A stretch of DNA of 64,000 bases, taken from contig NZ_CP115784.1 of assembly GCF_027913215.1 (NCBI RefSeq), positions 868,001 through 932,000 of the forward strand, read 5' to 3'. Position numbers and translations under genes: made by a program. Of this stretch, positions 1-9,325 are shown in pieces. This DNA comes from Paracoccus aerodenitrificans (GTDB lineage Bacteria > Pseudomonadota > Alphaproteobacteria > Rhodobacterales > Rhodobacteraceae). The notes below the pieces were generated by a model. The model made no database searches. It saw nothing but the letters and a program-made list of their open reading frames with translations, and had not been told where the DNA came from. Positions within the stretch are counted from its first letter, which is position 1; each line of letters begins with the position of its first letter.

Positions 1-127
1 CGGGTTGTTCAAAAGCGCTGCATAAAGCCATGCCAATACACTGGATAATAAGCCGATAAGGCGCATCAAGATTTCCGATTCGTATCCCGTACTTTCGGAA
101 ACTTACATGATACAGGTTGTCCCGCAG

Positions 128-1027
128 TTAAATCTGCCTAAGATTGGGGACATCTTCATCGGTTTGCACAGCTTCTCCCGGCCATAATGCCGAAAATTCG
201 AATAATTTCGGATCCAGAAGATGCGAGGGCCTTGTGTTCATAAGCGCTCGGAACATGACCTGACGCCGCCCCGGTGCGCGTGCCTCCCATTCATTCAGCA
301 GCTTCTTGACCTGCGCACGCTGTAGACCTTCTTGCGAACCGCAGAGATCGCAGGGGATGATGGGGTAATTCATGTCGCGGGCGAATTTCTCGCAATCCGC
401 TTCGGCGACATAGGCAAGCGGGCGCAGCACCAGCAGGTCGCCTTCCTCATTCAGCAGTTTCGGCGGCATCGTGGCCAGTCTTCCGCCGTGGAACAGGTTC
501 ATGAAGAAAGTCTCAAGCATATCGTCGCGGTGATGACCCAATACGACGGCAGAGCACCCCTCTTCCCGCGCGATCCGGTAAAGATTGCCGCGTCTCAGCC
601 GCGAACACAGGCTGCACATTGTGCCGCCCAGAGCGATCTTGTCGGTGACGATGGAATAGGTGTCCTGATATTCGATCCGGTGCTCCACGCCGCGATTCGA
701 CAGAAACTCCGGCAGAACTGTTGCCGGAAATCCCGGCTGTCCCTGATCGAGATTACAGGCCAGAAGCTCGACCGGCAGCAGGCCACGCCATTTCAGCTCA
801 TGCAGAATTGCCAGCAGCGTATAGCTGTCCTTCCCGCCCGAAAGACAGACCAGCCAGCGATCACCGGCCCGCAGCATGCCGAAATCCTCGATCGCGGCGC
901 GGGTTTCGCGGACAAGCCGTTTGCGCAGCTTTCGAAACGCAGTTGTCTGCGGAGCACCGCGAAACAGCGCGTGAATCTCGTCGCCATCATCCCGGTCGCT
1001 TATGTCCAGATCGGAGACCTCGTTCAT
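128..1027 (-). CDS. ttcA: tRNA 2-thiocytidine(32) synthetase TtcA
   Basis: Thiolates C32 of certain tRNAs in the cytoplasm using ATP and an iron-sulfur cluster. The protein (299 aa) shows the PP-loop ATP pyrophosphatase motif SGGKDS near residue 63, and two Cys-X2-Cys motifs, CSLC and CDLC, where TtcA proteins bind the cluster. I chose the ATG at 1027 because a GAGGA ribosome-binding site lies 5 bases before it; an in-frame ATG at 1045 would add six residues. It follows rpmH-rnpA-yidD on the same strand with a 36-bp gap after yidD, so it probably belongs to that operon. Confidence 0.93.
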   Translation of the reverse strand: MNEVSDLDISDRDDGDEIHALFRGAPQTTAFRKLRKRLVRETRAAIEDFGMLRAGDRWLVCLSGGKDSYTLLAILHELKWRGLLPVELLACNLDQGQPGFPATVLPEFLSNRGVEHRIEYQDTYSIVTDKIALGGTMCSLCSRLRRGNLYRIAREEGCSAVVLGHHRDDMLETFFMNLFHGGRLATMPPKLLNEEGDLLVLRPLAYVAEADCEKFARDMNYPIIPCDLCGSQEGLQRAQVKKLLNEWEARAPGRRQVMFRALMNTRPSHLLDPKLFEFSALWPGEAVQTDEDVPNLRQI

Positions 1028-1063
1028 CTGTTCCTCGCAACGCATTTCATCGTCGTGGATTTT

Positions 1064-1303
1064 CTAGCCATCATCGCCGGGCCGCTTCGGCACGGGATCA
1101 TATCCTTCGCCACCCCAGGGATGACAACGCAATATCCGGCGCAGCGTAAGCCATCCGCCACGCAATGCACCATGCTTCTCAAGCGCGTCGAGGGCATAGG
1201 CCGAGCAGGTCGGCTGAAAGCGGCAACCATGCCCGACCCAGGGGCTGAGCAGCAGACGATATGCACGGACGGGCAGGGCGGCGATATGGGCAAGCGGGCT
1301 CAT
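1064..1303 (-). CDS. yidD: membrane protein insertion efficiency factor YidD
   Basis: Small membrane-associated protein (79 aa) that helps YidC/Sec insert inner-membrane proteins. The family signature is clear: a basic amphipathic N-terminal segment, then CRFQPTCSAYALDALEKHG, and the late motif RCHPWGGEGYDPVP. Its ATG overlaps the rnpA stop codon (ATGA), indicating translational coupling. The rpmH-rnpA-yidD order is conserved in bacteria. Confidence 0.93.
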   Translation of the reverse strand: MSPLAHIAALPVRAYRLLLSPWVGHGCRFQPTCSAYALDALEKHGALRGGWLTLRRILRCHPWGGEGYDPVPKRPGDDG

Positions 1304-1653
1304 TTCTGCGGGTTGCCTTCGTGGACGCGCCGCATCGCCTTAAGAAGATCCCGGCGCATATCGGCAAAATCATGCGAAACGGTTGCGTCGGGCCTGCCGA
1401 TCAGTACGTAATCCCATCCCGGACGTGCCGCATCGGGCAAAACATCGCGAGCCAGAGCCCGAAGCCGTCTTTTTGCGCGGTTACGAATCACGGCATTGCC
1501 GATTTTCTTCGAGCAGGTGAAGCCGATTCTGATCTGAGCGTCCTCAGCCTCGCCCGGATCGCGACGCCGGGCCTGCAACAGAAAACCGGGCATTCCCGCC
1601 CGGCGAGCCCGTGCCGCACGCAGAAAATCCTTCCGATGCTGCAGAGTGGACAT
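1300..1653 (-). CDS. rnpA: ribonuclease P protein component
   Basis: Protein subunit of RNase P, which removes 5' leaders from pre-tRNAs together with the M1 RNA. The conserved RNR-type helix is seen as RNRAKRRLRAL, preceded by IGFTCSKKIGNAV. I place the start at the ATG at 1653 (117 aa), which has GGACAGG about 6 bases upstream and gives MSTLQHRKDF. The frame stays open up to a TTG at 1737, so a longer N-terminus is possible. It sits between rpmH and yidD. Confidence 0.9.
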   Translation of the reverse strand: MSTLQHRKDFLRAARARRAGMPGFLLQARRRDPGEAEDAQIRIGFTCSKKIGNAVIRNRAKRRLRALARDVLPDAARPGWDYVLIGRPDATVSHDFADMRRDLLKAMRRVHEGNPQK

Positions 1654-1782
1654 TCTGACCTGTCCGGTATCAAATAATGCCACCGCTTCCGTTCCATGCT
1701 GTATGATATCAGCATTCTGGGACGGAAGCGGCGGCAATTTTATTGTCCTGACTGGCGCAGAGTTGCGCCGGAAACAGACAGA

Positions 1783-1920
1783 TCAGGCCGACAGGCGTTT
1801 GCGGCCCTTGGCGCGACGGCGGTTCAGCACTGCGCGGCCGGCCTTGGTGGCCATGCGGGCGCGGAAACCGTGGCGGCGGGTGCGAACTAGGTTCGACGGC
1901 TGGAACGTGCGCTTCGACAT
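1783..1920 (-). CDS. rpmH: 50S ribosomal protein L34
   Basis: Very basic 45-residue protein of the large subunit, beginning [19 protein letters not shown] and ending KGRKRLSA, which matches the family over its whole length. It carries one residue (Ser2) more than the usual 44. It is the first gene of the rpmH-rnpA-yidD-ttcA run, and a sigma70-like promoter is visible about 90 bases upstream. Confidence 0.96.
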   Translation of the reverse strand: MSKRTFQPSNLVRTRRHGFRARMATKAGRAVLNRRRAKGRKRLSA

Positions 1921-2010
1921 CTTCTTACTCCACTTCTCGGGCGCGGAAGGTCTGGGCGAAGGGTATCATAACCCACCCCACGCGACCGCGTCGGTTAATT
2001 CGAAGCCCGC

Positions 2011-2039
2011 GAGATAGGCTAAGCAGGGGGCCGAGTCAA
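2011..2039 (-). promoter_or_regulatory. predicted sigma70-type promoter for rpmH
   Basis: Read on the minus strand there is TTGACT, exactly 17 bases, then TATCTC, ending about 90 bases before the rpmH ATG. The -35 matches the consensus in 5 of 6 positions. The location fits the sole promoter of the rpmH operon. Inferred from sequence only. Confidence 0.6.
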
Positions 2040-2176
2040 TCTCGCATTTGCCTGACGCAAAGGAAAACCGCCGAAACGCTACAAATCGAAGCACAATTGT
2101 TTGAACTTGCCCCTGCCGGGGGTTAACTGTGACGCCGACCGGCTGAGTTTAGCCGTCGCAATGAGTTCTGGCAGGT

Positions 2177-3601
2177 ATGTCGATCGACACGTTGACTGGT
2201 CGTTTCCTTGCGCTGACGCTGCTTTTCGTGGCGCTGGCCGAGGTTTTCGTGCTGGTTCCGGCCCTGTCGAATTTCCGTCTCGATTATCTTCAGACCCGTC
2301 TTGAGAAGGCGCAGATCGCCTCGCTGTCGCTTCTGGCGACGGATGAAGACCAAAGTATCGCCGCCGAGCTTGAGACCGAGTTGCTTGAGAATGCAGGGGT
2401 CTATAACGTCGTTTTGCGCAGAAACGATGTGCGCCAGCTTGTTCTGTCATCGCCGCTGCCCGGCCCGATTGCCGAGACCTATGATCTTCGCGAAATTTCC
2501 ATGTGGACCGGCGGGATGGATGCCGTTCGCCAGCTGCTGGATCGTGAGAATGAGGTGATCCGGGTGATCGGCGCTCCAGTCAACCATGCCGGTCAACTGA
2601 TCGAGATCACATTGCCGACCGCGCCTCTGCGCCAGTCTCTGGCCGATTTCGGATTGCAGGTGCTGGTTTTCTCTGCGGTGCTTGTCGGGCTGACGGCGAT
2701 GGTGCTTTATCTGGCGGCGCAGCGGCTGATCCTGAAGCCGATCCGGCGGGTCATATCCCATATGGCCAGCTATGCCGCCGCACCCGAGGATACGCGCTCG
2801 ATCATCACACCCGACGCTCGTATTGCCGAGCTTCGCGAGGCCGAAACCGCGCTTGCCGCGATGCAGACGACGCTGACCCAGTCGCTGAAGCAGAAAGAAC
2901 GCCTGGCGGGGCTTGGTCAGGCCGTGGCGAAGATCGCCCATGATCTGCGCAATATCCTGACCACGACGCAGATTTTCGCTGACCGGCTTGAGGATAGCGA
3001 CGATCCCGCTGTCAGACGTGCCGCTCCGAAGCTGGTGAACTCGATTTCGCGAGCGGTTAATCTGTGCGAAACCACGATGGCTTTCGGCAAGGCGGAGGAA
3101 CCGCCCCCCAGCCTGTCACGCTTCGCGCTGCGCGAGCTCGTCGATGAGATCGCCGATGCCGAAACCATGCTGGCCGAAACCGGCGAGGCTGGTAAGCTGG
3201 TCGATTTCGTCGTCGATGTCAGCGCCAATCTGGTTATCCGTGCAGACCGTGAGCAATTGCATCGCGTCCTGTCGAATCTGTGCCGCAACGCGCGGCAGGC
3301 CATAGAGGCCGCCGGCAAGCCCGGCACAATAGAAATCGCGGCAAGCGAGACCGATCACGACTGGATCATCCGCATCGGCGATACCGGACCCGGCCTGCCG
3401 CAGAAAGCGCGTGATTACCTGTTCCAGCCCTTCACGGGCGGCACCAGAAAGGGCGGCACCGGGCTGGGTCTGGCGATTGCCGCGGACCTGATCCGGGGCC
3501 ACGGCGGAAAGCTGGAACTGACCCGCAGCGATGACAGCGGAACCGAATTCGTGATCTCCCTGCCGCGAGGGACGCTCATCGAAAATATCGGCACGGATTG
3601 A
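2177..3601 (+). CDS. membrane-bound sensor histidine kinase (orphan)
   Basis: Probable two-component sensor of 474 aa. TM1 spans about residues 9-30, followed by a roughly 130-residue periplasmic domain. TM2 spans about 160-182, then a HAMP-like linker. The phosphoacceptor motif is KIAHDLRNIL with His255. The ATPase domain has the N box (LSNLCRNARQAI, about 365) and the G box (IGDTGPGLP, then GGTGLGLAIAADL). The H box HDLRN differs from the common HELRTPL. No response regulator gene is adjacent, so the partner and signal are unknown. It is divergent from rpmH and followed 53 bp later by tRNA-Arg. Confidence 0.88.
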   Translation: MSIDTLTGRFLALTLLFVALAEVFVLVPALSNFRLDYLQTRLEKAQIASLSLLATDEDQSIAAELETELLENAGVYNVVLRRNDVRQLVLSSPLPGPIAETYDLREISMWTGGMDAVRQLLDRENEVIRVIGAPVNHAGQLIEITLPTAPLRQSLADFGLQVLVFSAVLVGLTAMVLYLAAQRLILKPIRRVISHMASYAAAPEDTRSIITPDARIAELREAETALAAMQTTLTQSLKQKERLAGLGQAVAKIAHDLRNILTTTQIFADRLEDSDDPAVRRAAPKLVNSISRAVNLCETTMAFGKAEEPPPSLSRFALRELVDEIADAETMLAETGEAGKLVDFVVDVSANLVIRADREQLHRVLSNLCRNARQAIEAAGKPGTIEIAASETDHDWIIRIGDTGPGLPQKARDYLFQPFTGGTRKGGTGLGLAIAADLIRGHGGKLELTRSDDSGTEFVISLPRGTLIENIGTD

Positions 3602-3654
3602 CGATTTTGCCCTTGCATCCCCCGGCGGCGAGGCCTAGATAGCCGCCCTACAGC

Positions 3655-3731
3655 GGACCCGTAGCTCAGCTGGATAGAGCACCAGACTACGAATCTGGGG
3701 GTCGGGCGTTCGAATCGCTCCGGGTCCGCCA
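3655..3731 (+). tRNA. tRNA-Arg(ACG)
   Basis: A 77-nt cloverleaf: acceptor GGACCCG pairs with CGGGTCC, the D arm begins GCTC, the anticodon stem CCAGA/TCTGG holds the loop CTACGAA with anticodon ACG at 3689-3691, the T loop is TTCGAAT, and CCA is encoded. ACG is read after deamination to ICG and decodes CGN arginine codons. The accessory zone begins directly downstream. tRNA 3' ends are common integration sites, but I see no duplicated 3' end in the window. Confidence 0.97.
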
Positions 3732-3793
3732 TTTCGGAAAATGTAGAACGTCAGACGAAATTGGCTTTTACGTCATAAACTGACCCAATCACC

Positions 3794-3848
3794 GCGAACC
3801 GGATGATTGTGGGCAATCCGCGAGTATCCGGTTCGCCCCCCCCCCCCC
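3794..3848. repeat. 11-bp inverted repeat followed by a 13-C homopolymer
   Basis: GCGAACCGGAT (3794-3804) and its exact reverse complement (3826-3836) enclose 21 bases. The right arm runs directly into a run of 13 C residues (3836-3848). It lies between tRNA-Arg and the IS1182-like transposase. It could be an old element end or a terminator-like hairpin. The C run is prone to slippage and to sequencing error. Confidence 0.7.
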
Positions 3849-4022
3849 GTACGTGATGCTTCGCTAGATCTTTAGTACGGCGATGCACGGAAAGCGCCTA
3901 TGCTATGCTGGGATGGCGGCAGGACCGGTTAAGTAACAAACGGCTTATTTTGTTGAAAAACTCGTGCTTGATTGAAGGGCATCTGGCTGATTCAATTCCT
4001 GCAATGGGTGGGAGGATTGGCG

Positions 4023-5279
4023 ATGATGGGACCGCGGCAGGAGGCGCAGCCGGCGCTGTTTTACGAGTTCTCACTGGAGGATCATGTTCCTCAGGAGCAT
4101 CTTCTTCGGTCCATTGATCGGTTTGTCGATCTCAGCAGCATCCGTGCGCATCTTTCGGATTTCTACAGCCACACCGGCCGGCCGTCTGTCGATCCCGAGT
4201 TGCTGATCCGGATGCTGCTGGTTGGCTATTGCTTCGGCATTCGTTCGGAGCGGCGCCTTTGCGAAGAGGTGCATCTGAATCTGGCCTATCGCTGGTTCTG
4301 CCGCCTGGATCTCAGCGACCGGGTTCCGGATCATTCGACGTTTTCGAAGAACCGGCACGGGCGGTTCCGCGACAGCGAGTTGCTGAGGCATCTGTTCGAG
4401 ATGACCGTCACGCGCTGCATCGAGGAGGGGCTGGTCAGCGGGCAGCGGCTGGCGGTGGATGCCAGCCTGATCGAGGCGGATGCCAATAAGCAGAACTCGA
4501 CAGCGAAGGAAGATTGGGATGCAACGCTGATAGACCCCTCGGATGCGCCCCGCGCCGTGCGCGAATACCTTGACACGTTGGACAAGGCCGCATTTGGCGC
4601 CGCCAGCGAGGTCCATCCGAAATTCACCTCACATTCCGACCCGGCCAGCCAATGGACGGCGGCGCGCAAAGGTCCGGCATTCTTCAGCTATTCCGACAAT
4701 TACCTGATCGACACGGATCATGGCGTGATTGTCGATGTCGAGGCGACACGATCCATCCGGCAGGCCGAGGTCGGATCAACCAAAACCATGCTGAAGAGGG
4801 TGAAAGACAAGTTCGACCTGCATCCTGAACGCCTGATCGCGGATACCGCCTACGGCACCGGACCGATGTTGGGCTGGCTGGTCGACAGGGGCATTGCCCC
4901 GCATATCCCTGTCTTCGACAAGTCCGGGCGCAATGACGGCACCTGGACCCGGGCAGACTTCGAATGGGATGCAGAGAACGATCAATACATCTGCCCGGAA
5001 GGTCACAGGCTCAAACAGTTCCGCCGCAACTATTCGGACCCGAACCGCGGCCCGACTGGCAAGGGAACCGCCAAATACCGCGCACTGAAACTGACCTGCC
5101 AGTCCTGCCCATCGAAACAGAAGTGCTGCCCGAACGCCGATGCCAGATCAATCACCCGCGAGGAACACGAAGATGCGCGCCAGATCGCCCGGGACATCGC
5201 CAAGACCCGCCAATACGAAATCTCGATGAAGCTCCGCAAGAAGGTCGAGATGCTTTTGTCAATCGGCATCCAATCGTGA
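4023..5279 (+). pseudogene. IS1182-family transposase, C-terminus cut off by an IS21 element
   Basis: DDE transposase of the IS1182 type. Family landmarks visible are SIDRFVDLSSIRAHL, the segment from RPSVDPELLIRMLLVGYC, LAVDASLIEADANK (first Asp), LIADTAYGTG (second Asp) and the Cys-rich CQSCPSKQKCCP near the end. The start at 4023 has GGAGG 8 bases upstream. Homology stops at KKVEML, where the inverted repeat of the IS21 element begins (5257); the last seven residues come from that element. The normal C-terminus with the catalytic Glu is missing, so the element is dead. The left IS end is probably between 3900 and 3965, where TTGAAAAACTCG occurs. Confidence 0.85.
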
Positions 5280-5385
5280 CCCCTTATCGGCGTCCAAAAT
5301 TGACCCCTCTGGAGCTGAGCTGGCCCGTCGCTGCGTAGTCTTCATGTAACGCCGCGGCGACGGGCCAGCGGGGGTTCCGCTTGCC

Positions 5386-6114
5386 CTACGCCCGGTTCTT
5401 GAAGCGCCAGCTTTCGTTGCCGGTTTCGACGATCTCGCAATGATGGGTGAGCCGGTCGAGGAGCGCGGTGGTCATCTTGGCGTCGCCGAAGACGCTGGGC
5501 CATTCGCCGAAGGCGGGATTGGTGGTGACGATGATCGAGGTCCGCTCGTAAAGCTTGCTGATCAGATGGAATAGGAGCTGGCCGCCGGTCTGGGCGAACG
5601 GGAGATAGCCAAGTTCGTCTAGGATCAGGAAGTCGAGGCGGGAGATCAGTTCCGCGGTCCGGCCCTGTCGTTCGGCCCGGGCTTCGGCGTCGAGCTTGTT
5701 CACTAGGTCGACGACGTTGAAGAAGCGGCCCCGGCGGCCGTTTCGGATACAGGCGCGCGCGATGCTGACCGCGAGATGGGTCTTCCCAGTCCCGGTTCCG
5801 CCGATCAGCACGAGGTTGCGCTGATGATCGAGGAGGTCTCCGGTGGCCAAATCGCGGATCAGGGTCTCGTTGACCTCGGCGGCCGCGAAGTCGAACTCGT
5901 CGACTTCCTTGGCCAGCGGCAGTTTGGCGATGGTCATCTGGTATTTGATCGAGCGCACCTGCTTCTCACTGATCTCGGCGGTCAGCAAATCGCCGATGAT
6001 CTGCTGTGGCTCGTGCTGTCGCTTGACCGCTGTGGTGATGATCTCGTCGTAGGCCGTCCTCATGCCGTAGAGCTTCAGCTGGCCCATGGCGTCCAGCACC
6101 TGTGATCGTTCCAT
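5386..6114 (-). CDS. istB: IS21 helper ATPase IstB
   Basis: AAA+ ATPase (242 aa) that works with IstA to select targets and assemble the transposition complex. Walker A is [11 protein letters not shown] near residue 105, Walker B is [11 protein letters not shown], and sensor 1 is [12 protein letters not shown]. Full length for the family. It starts inside the distal part of istA in another frame, as is usual in IS21 elements. Confidence 0.95.
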   Translation of the reverse strand: MERSQVLDAMGQLKLYGMRTAYDEIITTAVKRQHEPQQIIGDLLTAEISEKQVRSIKYQMTIAKLPLAKEVDEFDFAAAEVNETLIRDLATGDLLDHQRNLVLIGGTGTGKTHLAVSIARACIRNGRRGRFFNVVDLVNKLDAEARAERQGRTAELISRLDFLILDELGYLPFAQTGGQLLFHLISKLYERTSIIVTTNPAFGEWPSVFGDAKMTTALLDRLTHHCEIVETGNESWRFKNRA

Positions 6115-7612
6115 TTGTTGTCCTCCTCAGGCTGTCATAGCGGTCGCAATTGGCGGCGGGTTCGCGGCCCAGCTTCAGCGCATCCGGCGTCGTGATCGTC
6201 AGGGGTGGCGGCGGTTCGCGGTGACGCGCCAGGATGTTCAGCACGACGCCGGCGGAATGAACGTTGTGAGACAGGGCCTCCGCACAGGCGGCTTCGACGG
6301 CGTCCAGGCCATCGGTGAGCACAGCCCCGAGGATCTCGACCACCTGACGGTCACCGCCGGGCTGGCGTTCTAGCCTGCGCTGCAACCGGCACAGGGCTGG
6401 AGGCAGGTCCCACTCCTTGAACGGCGCCCCGTTGCGCAGGGCACCAGGTTTACGCGCCAGAACCGGGATGTAATGGAGCGGGTCGTAGATCGCCTTGCCA
6501 CGACCGAAGGCCCGATCATGGCGAGCCACGACCTGACCATCCTGCCAAAATTCCAGCCTGTCGGCATAGGCGCGGATCTCGACGGGCCGCCCGACCGCAC
6601 GGGCGTCGACCGAGTAGCGGTTCTTGTCGAAGCGCACGAGACAGGTCTTGGAGACGGAGGCCGGCACTGCATGGAAGCCGTCGAACGGGCCGATATAAGG
6701 CACCAGGCTCGGACGCTCCTCCTCGAACACCTCCCAGATCGTCCTGTCCGGAATGTCGGGGTGTTTGTTCGCCTTGGCATAGGCAATGCATCGGTCCTCG
6801 AGCCAAGCGTTCAGTTCAGCATAGGATTTGAACTTCGGCCGCGGCACGAAGAACCGCCGCCGGAGCACGCCCACCTGGTTCTCGACCTGACCTTTCTCCC
6901 AGCCTGAGGCGGGCGTGCAGGCAGCCGGCTCGACCAGATAGTGCCCGCACATCTGCTGGAACCGGCGATTGTAGGCGCGATCCTTGCCGACAAAGATCGT
7001 GTCCACCGCCGTCTTCATGTTGTCATAGATGCCCCGGGCACAGGCTCCGCCGAAGAACGCGAAGGCCCTGTCATGCGCGTCGAACACCATCTCCTGCGTC
7101 TCGCGCGGATACGCCCCAACGAACGGCATCCGGCTGTGGCACAGCCGGACATGGGCGACCTTGACCGTCGTGGTCACGCCATCGAGGATCACGATCTCAT
7201 GGCTCCAGTCGAATTGGTAGGCCTCACCAGGATCGAAGATCAGCGGGACATAGGCTGAAGCCGATGCCTCCTGCGTTACCTTCGACCAACTGGCCGCATA
7301 GCGCCGGATAGCATCATAGCTGCCGTCATAGCCACGGTTGCGCAGCTCCTCGTAGACCCGGATCAGCGTCAGGCGTTCGCGCTTCGGCCGCCGCGCATTC
7401 TCGGCCAGCATGTCGTCCAGTGCAGACCGCCAGGGATCGATCTTCGGACGCGGTTGCGTCGTGCGGTCATAGGTGAATTCGGTCGCGCCCGATCTGATGA
7501 CTTTACGTACCGTGTTCCGAGACAGCCGCAACTCACGGCAGATCTGCTTGATCGACTTGCCTTCGACGAAATGCGCGCGCCTGATCTTCGCGATCGTTTC
7601 CACAACCAACAT
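5966..7612 (-). CDS. istA: IS21 transposase IstA
   Basis: DDE transposase (548 aa). An N-terminal helix-turn-helix ([20 protein letters not shown]) is followed by the rve integrase core. Visible catalytic positions are [12 protein letters not shown], then [11 protein letters not shown], then [12 protein letters not shown] with the Glu. The frame runs 149 bp into istB, a longer overlap than usual, so the last 35-40 residues may be extra. The N-terminal start matches the second IS21 remnant near 11405. Confidence 0.93.
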   Translation of the reverse strand: MLVVETIAKIRRAHFVEGKSIKQICRELRLSRNTVRKVIRSGATEFTYDRTTQPRPKIDPWRSALDDMLAENARRPKRERLTLIRVYEELRNRGYDGSYDAIRRYAASWSKVTQEASASAYVPLIFDPGEAYQFDWSHEIVILDGVTTTVKVAHVRLCHSRMPFVGAYPRETQEMVFDAHDRAFAFFGGACARGIYDNMKTAVDTIFVGKDRAYNRRFQQMCGHYLVEPAACTPASGWEKGQVENQVGVLRRRFFVPRPKFKSYAELNAWLEDRCIAYAKANKHPDIPDRTIWEVFEEERPSLVPYIGPFDGFHAVPASVSKTCLVRFDKNRYSVDARAVGRPVEIRAYADRLEFWQDGQVVARHDRAFGRGKAIYDPLHYIPVLARKPGALRNGAPFKEWDLPPALCRLQRRLERQPGGDRQVVEILGAVLTDGLDAVEAACAEALSHNVHSAGVVLNILARHREPPPPLTITTPDALKLGREPAANCDRYDSLRRTTNGTITGAGRHGPAEALRHEDGLRRDHHHSGQATARATADHRRFADRRDQ

Positions 7613-7726
7613 CCCCTGACTGCTCCCTCATGCTTTTGAGGAAGCTTCTGATCAGAATTATCAGGGGGGTCACTTTTGGACGCCGATCACCCCAAGATAG
7701 GGGTCAGTTTTGCATGCCGTTCCACA

Positions 7727-8095
7727 GTCCAGCTGATAGGCATCCAAAATGCCAATCACATCATCGGCCAGATCTTCGATAGTGTAATTCGCTTCTCCCG
7801 CTGGTACGGTCGTGGACTGCCCCGTATCGCGATGATCGAAACGGATGACGTAGAGGCCGTGGTCAGCTAGAGCACGACAAAAACCATCCGGCCACCCAAA
7901 CATTGAGGCGGTAGTGCCAATGATCAGAACCAGGGCCGGATCGTCCAGCGCTTCGAACGACTGTGTCGCAATCCGAACGTCCCGGGTCTCTACAATTCTC
8001 GCGACGCGAACTCCGTAATTTTGGCTGAACGCGAGATGAGGAAGAGCACTCAGAACGCAAATACCGCCAAAAGCACACGTCGTTTCAGCTCGGGT
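7727..8095 (-). pseudogene. alpha/beta hydrolase, truncated by IS21
   Basis: Reading minus strand, a run of about 100 residues resembles the N-terminal third of an alpha/beta hydrolase: ALVLIIGTTASMFGWPDGFC, then VIRFDHRDTGQSTTVPAG and YTIEDLADDVIGILDAYQLD. It ends exactly at the right end of the IS21 element (7726). The catalytic Ser and His regions are gone and do not appear on the other side of the IS. There is no clear ATG before the conserved region. It lies just after a broken tetR gene, so the two may once have formed a regulator-enzyme pair. Confidence 0.75.
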
Positions 8096-8146
8096 TCATA
8101 TATAACCAGCTTGCCAGTTATATAGTTCTCTTGGGAGAGATCAGTG

Positions 8147-8695
8147 CTAGTCGTTGAGGTTGATGGCCATATCGAGCCGCTGCAGCACAAAATTTGATAG
8201 CCCGACAGAGCCATCGCTGACGATCCACTGCATTGTTGCTCCGGCGATCACGGCGTGGATATGTTCAGCTTTTTCGCGACGGTTGGCTCCGTCCAGAAGT
8301 CGCGCTTCAATCGCATCTTGCACGATCCTGTAGCGCTTGTTTGCCTGGGATTTCATAACCGGGTCTCGCGCTTAAAGTGCCGCGATTTGAACTCGTGCCG
8401 ACAAGCCTTCTCCCGCACCCATGCCGTTCACGATCTCTTCCAAGAATTGCCAGAGGCCAGTCCGACCACGCTTCAGTGGAAATCTGTCGTTCCAGGCACG
8501 CGTTTCCTCAACCTCGAACTCAGTCATGCGACGAAGGATTGTGTCTCGATTACCGAACCGTTGTATCAGGGGCGCAAGCGACAGGCTTACGTCGCGTGCC
8601 AAATCCGAAAGCGTGAAACCAACACAATCGGTTTCAAGAAGCTCTAGAGCGACGGCTAAGACATCTTCATCGGAAAAGTTCTCGGGGCGGGGCAT
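8147..8695 (-). pseudogene. TetR-family regulator with an in-frame stop
   Basis: Starting at the ATG at 8695 (MPRPENFSDEDVLAVALELL) the frame shows a TetR-type helix-turn-helix (FTLSDLARDVSLSLAPLIQRF). A TAA at 8372-8374 interrupts it after residue 107. The same frame continues directly (ARDPVMKSQ and onward) to a stop at 8147, giving a normal TetR length of about 182 codons. A single nonsense mutation therefore explains the break. The truncated product would keep the DNA-binding domain but lose the ligand/dimer domain. Confidence 0.8.
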
Positions 8696-8844
8696 GCGAT
8701 CATTCCTTCTGACATCGTAAGATATGAAAGCATACATTCCCTGTGCTTGATCGAACAATCGAGATGAACCGAACACTATATTGTCTGTTGTCTGGACTTG
8801 CTCGGAAAATGTGAAGAGCACCAACTGAGGAACCAGGAGGTGTT

Positions 8845-9072
8845 CTATGGGAAACGGTAATAGACCGGCGCCGGAATTTCGGCGTGAGATCCAGCACGAC
8901 GGCGAGATAGGGCCAGCCCTCTGCTGCCCAGATGTCGGAGATGTCCGCCCCCACTTCCTGTCCGGACCGTCCGCCGTGAAGTCCTGCACCACGAGATTGG
9001 GCGCAGCGGGCCGGGCATGTTCGCTGTCCGTCGTGTGCTGGCGCTCCGTTTACCGAGAGGTTTGTTCGTCAT
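8845..9072 (-). pseudogene. IS3-family OrfB transposase remnant, frameshifted
   Basis: On the minus strand two frames together give VVQDFTADGPDRKW and then ADISDIWAAEGWPYLAVVLDL. This is the start of the rve integrase core of IS3-family OrfB proteins, where the usual wording is close to W.ADITYI....GWLYLAVVLDL. A frameshift follows RKW and homology fades after VVLDL. Only a fragment of about 60-70 residues remains, with no inverted repeats. The rest of 8696-9270 shows no further recognisable gene. Confidence 0.75.
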
Positions 9073-9270
9073 CGTCCGTCTCCTCGATTGCTCTCATGCT
9101 CCAAGAACCCGGCACTTTTCGAGACAAGTCCCCTTCTTGATTGCCTGTCCTCTGCTTCGTGCAAGCATAAGACTAGGGCGCTCAGCAGAACTGTGCGCCA
9201 TGTCCTTGAACCGATCGGCCGCAAGGCGACACCGCACCTTGTCTTTAAAGGCGCGCGGTGGTCTCGCCTG

Positions 9271-9317
9271 TTGACTCATTTTTCGAATACTAATATATGA
9301 ACATATATTCATAAATG
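9271..9317 (+). promoter_or_regulatory. promoter and SmtB/ArsR-type operator of the CDF efflux operon
   Basis: TTGACT (9271-9276) and TATATG (9294-9299) are spaced by 17 bases. Overlapping the -10 is a TGAA-N6-TTCA dyad (9298-9311) in AT-rich flanks, the core of SmtB/CzrA-type operators. A repressor bound here would block the promoter. The dyad lies 15 bp before the exporter ATG, and the operon encodes an SmtB-type sensor. Inferred from sequence. Confidence 0.75.
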
Positions 9318-9325
9318 AGGATCAC

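Larger units (their letters stand above)
5257..7726 (-). mobile_element. complete IS21-family insertion sequence
   Basis: A 2470-bp element with related 27-bp ends: the left begins TGTCAATCGGCATCCAATCG, the right (reverse complement) begins TGTGGAACGGCATGCAAAAC, and both end TGACCCC. Internal copies of the GGCGTCCAAAA-TGACCCC motif give the multiple terminal repeats typical of IS21. Both istA and istB are intact. The bases outside the two ends do not match (GCTTT and GTCCA), so no target duplication is seen. The left flank is the IS1182 transposase and the right flank is a hydrolase gene. Confidence 0.92.

Noticed and set aside
332..1411. Long plus-strand open frame opposite ttcA and yidD
   Set aside because: It is the complement of well-supported genes; composition of high-GC coding DNA leaves such frames open.
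3655..3731. tRNA-Arg as the attachment site of an integrative element
   Set aside because: No integrase gene and no repeat of the tRNA 3' end were found downstream in the window; only insertion sequences are present.
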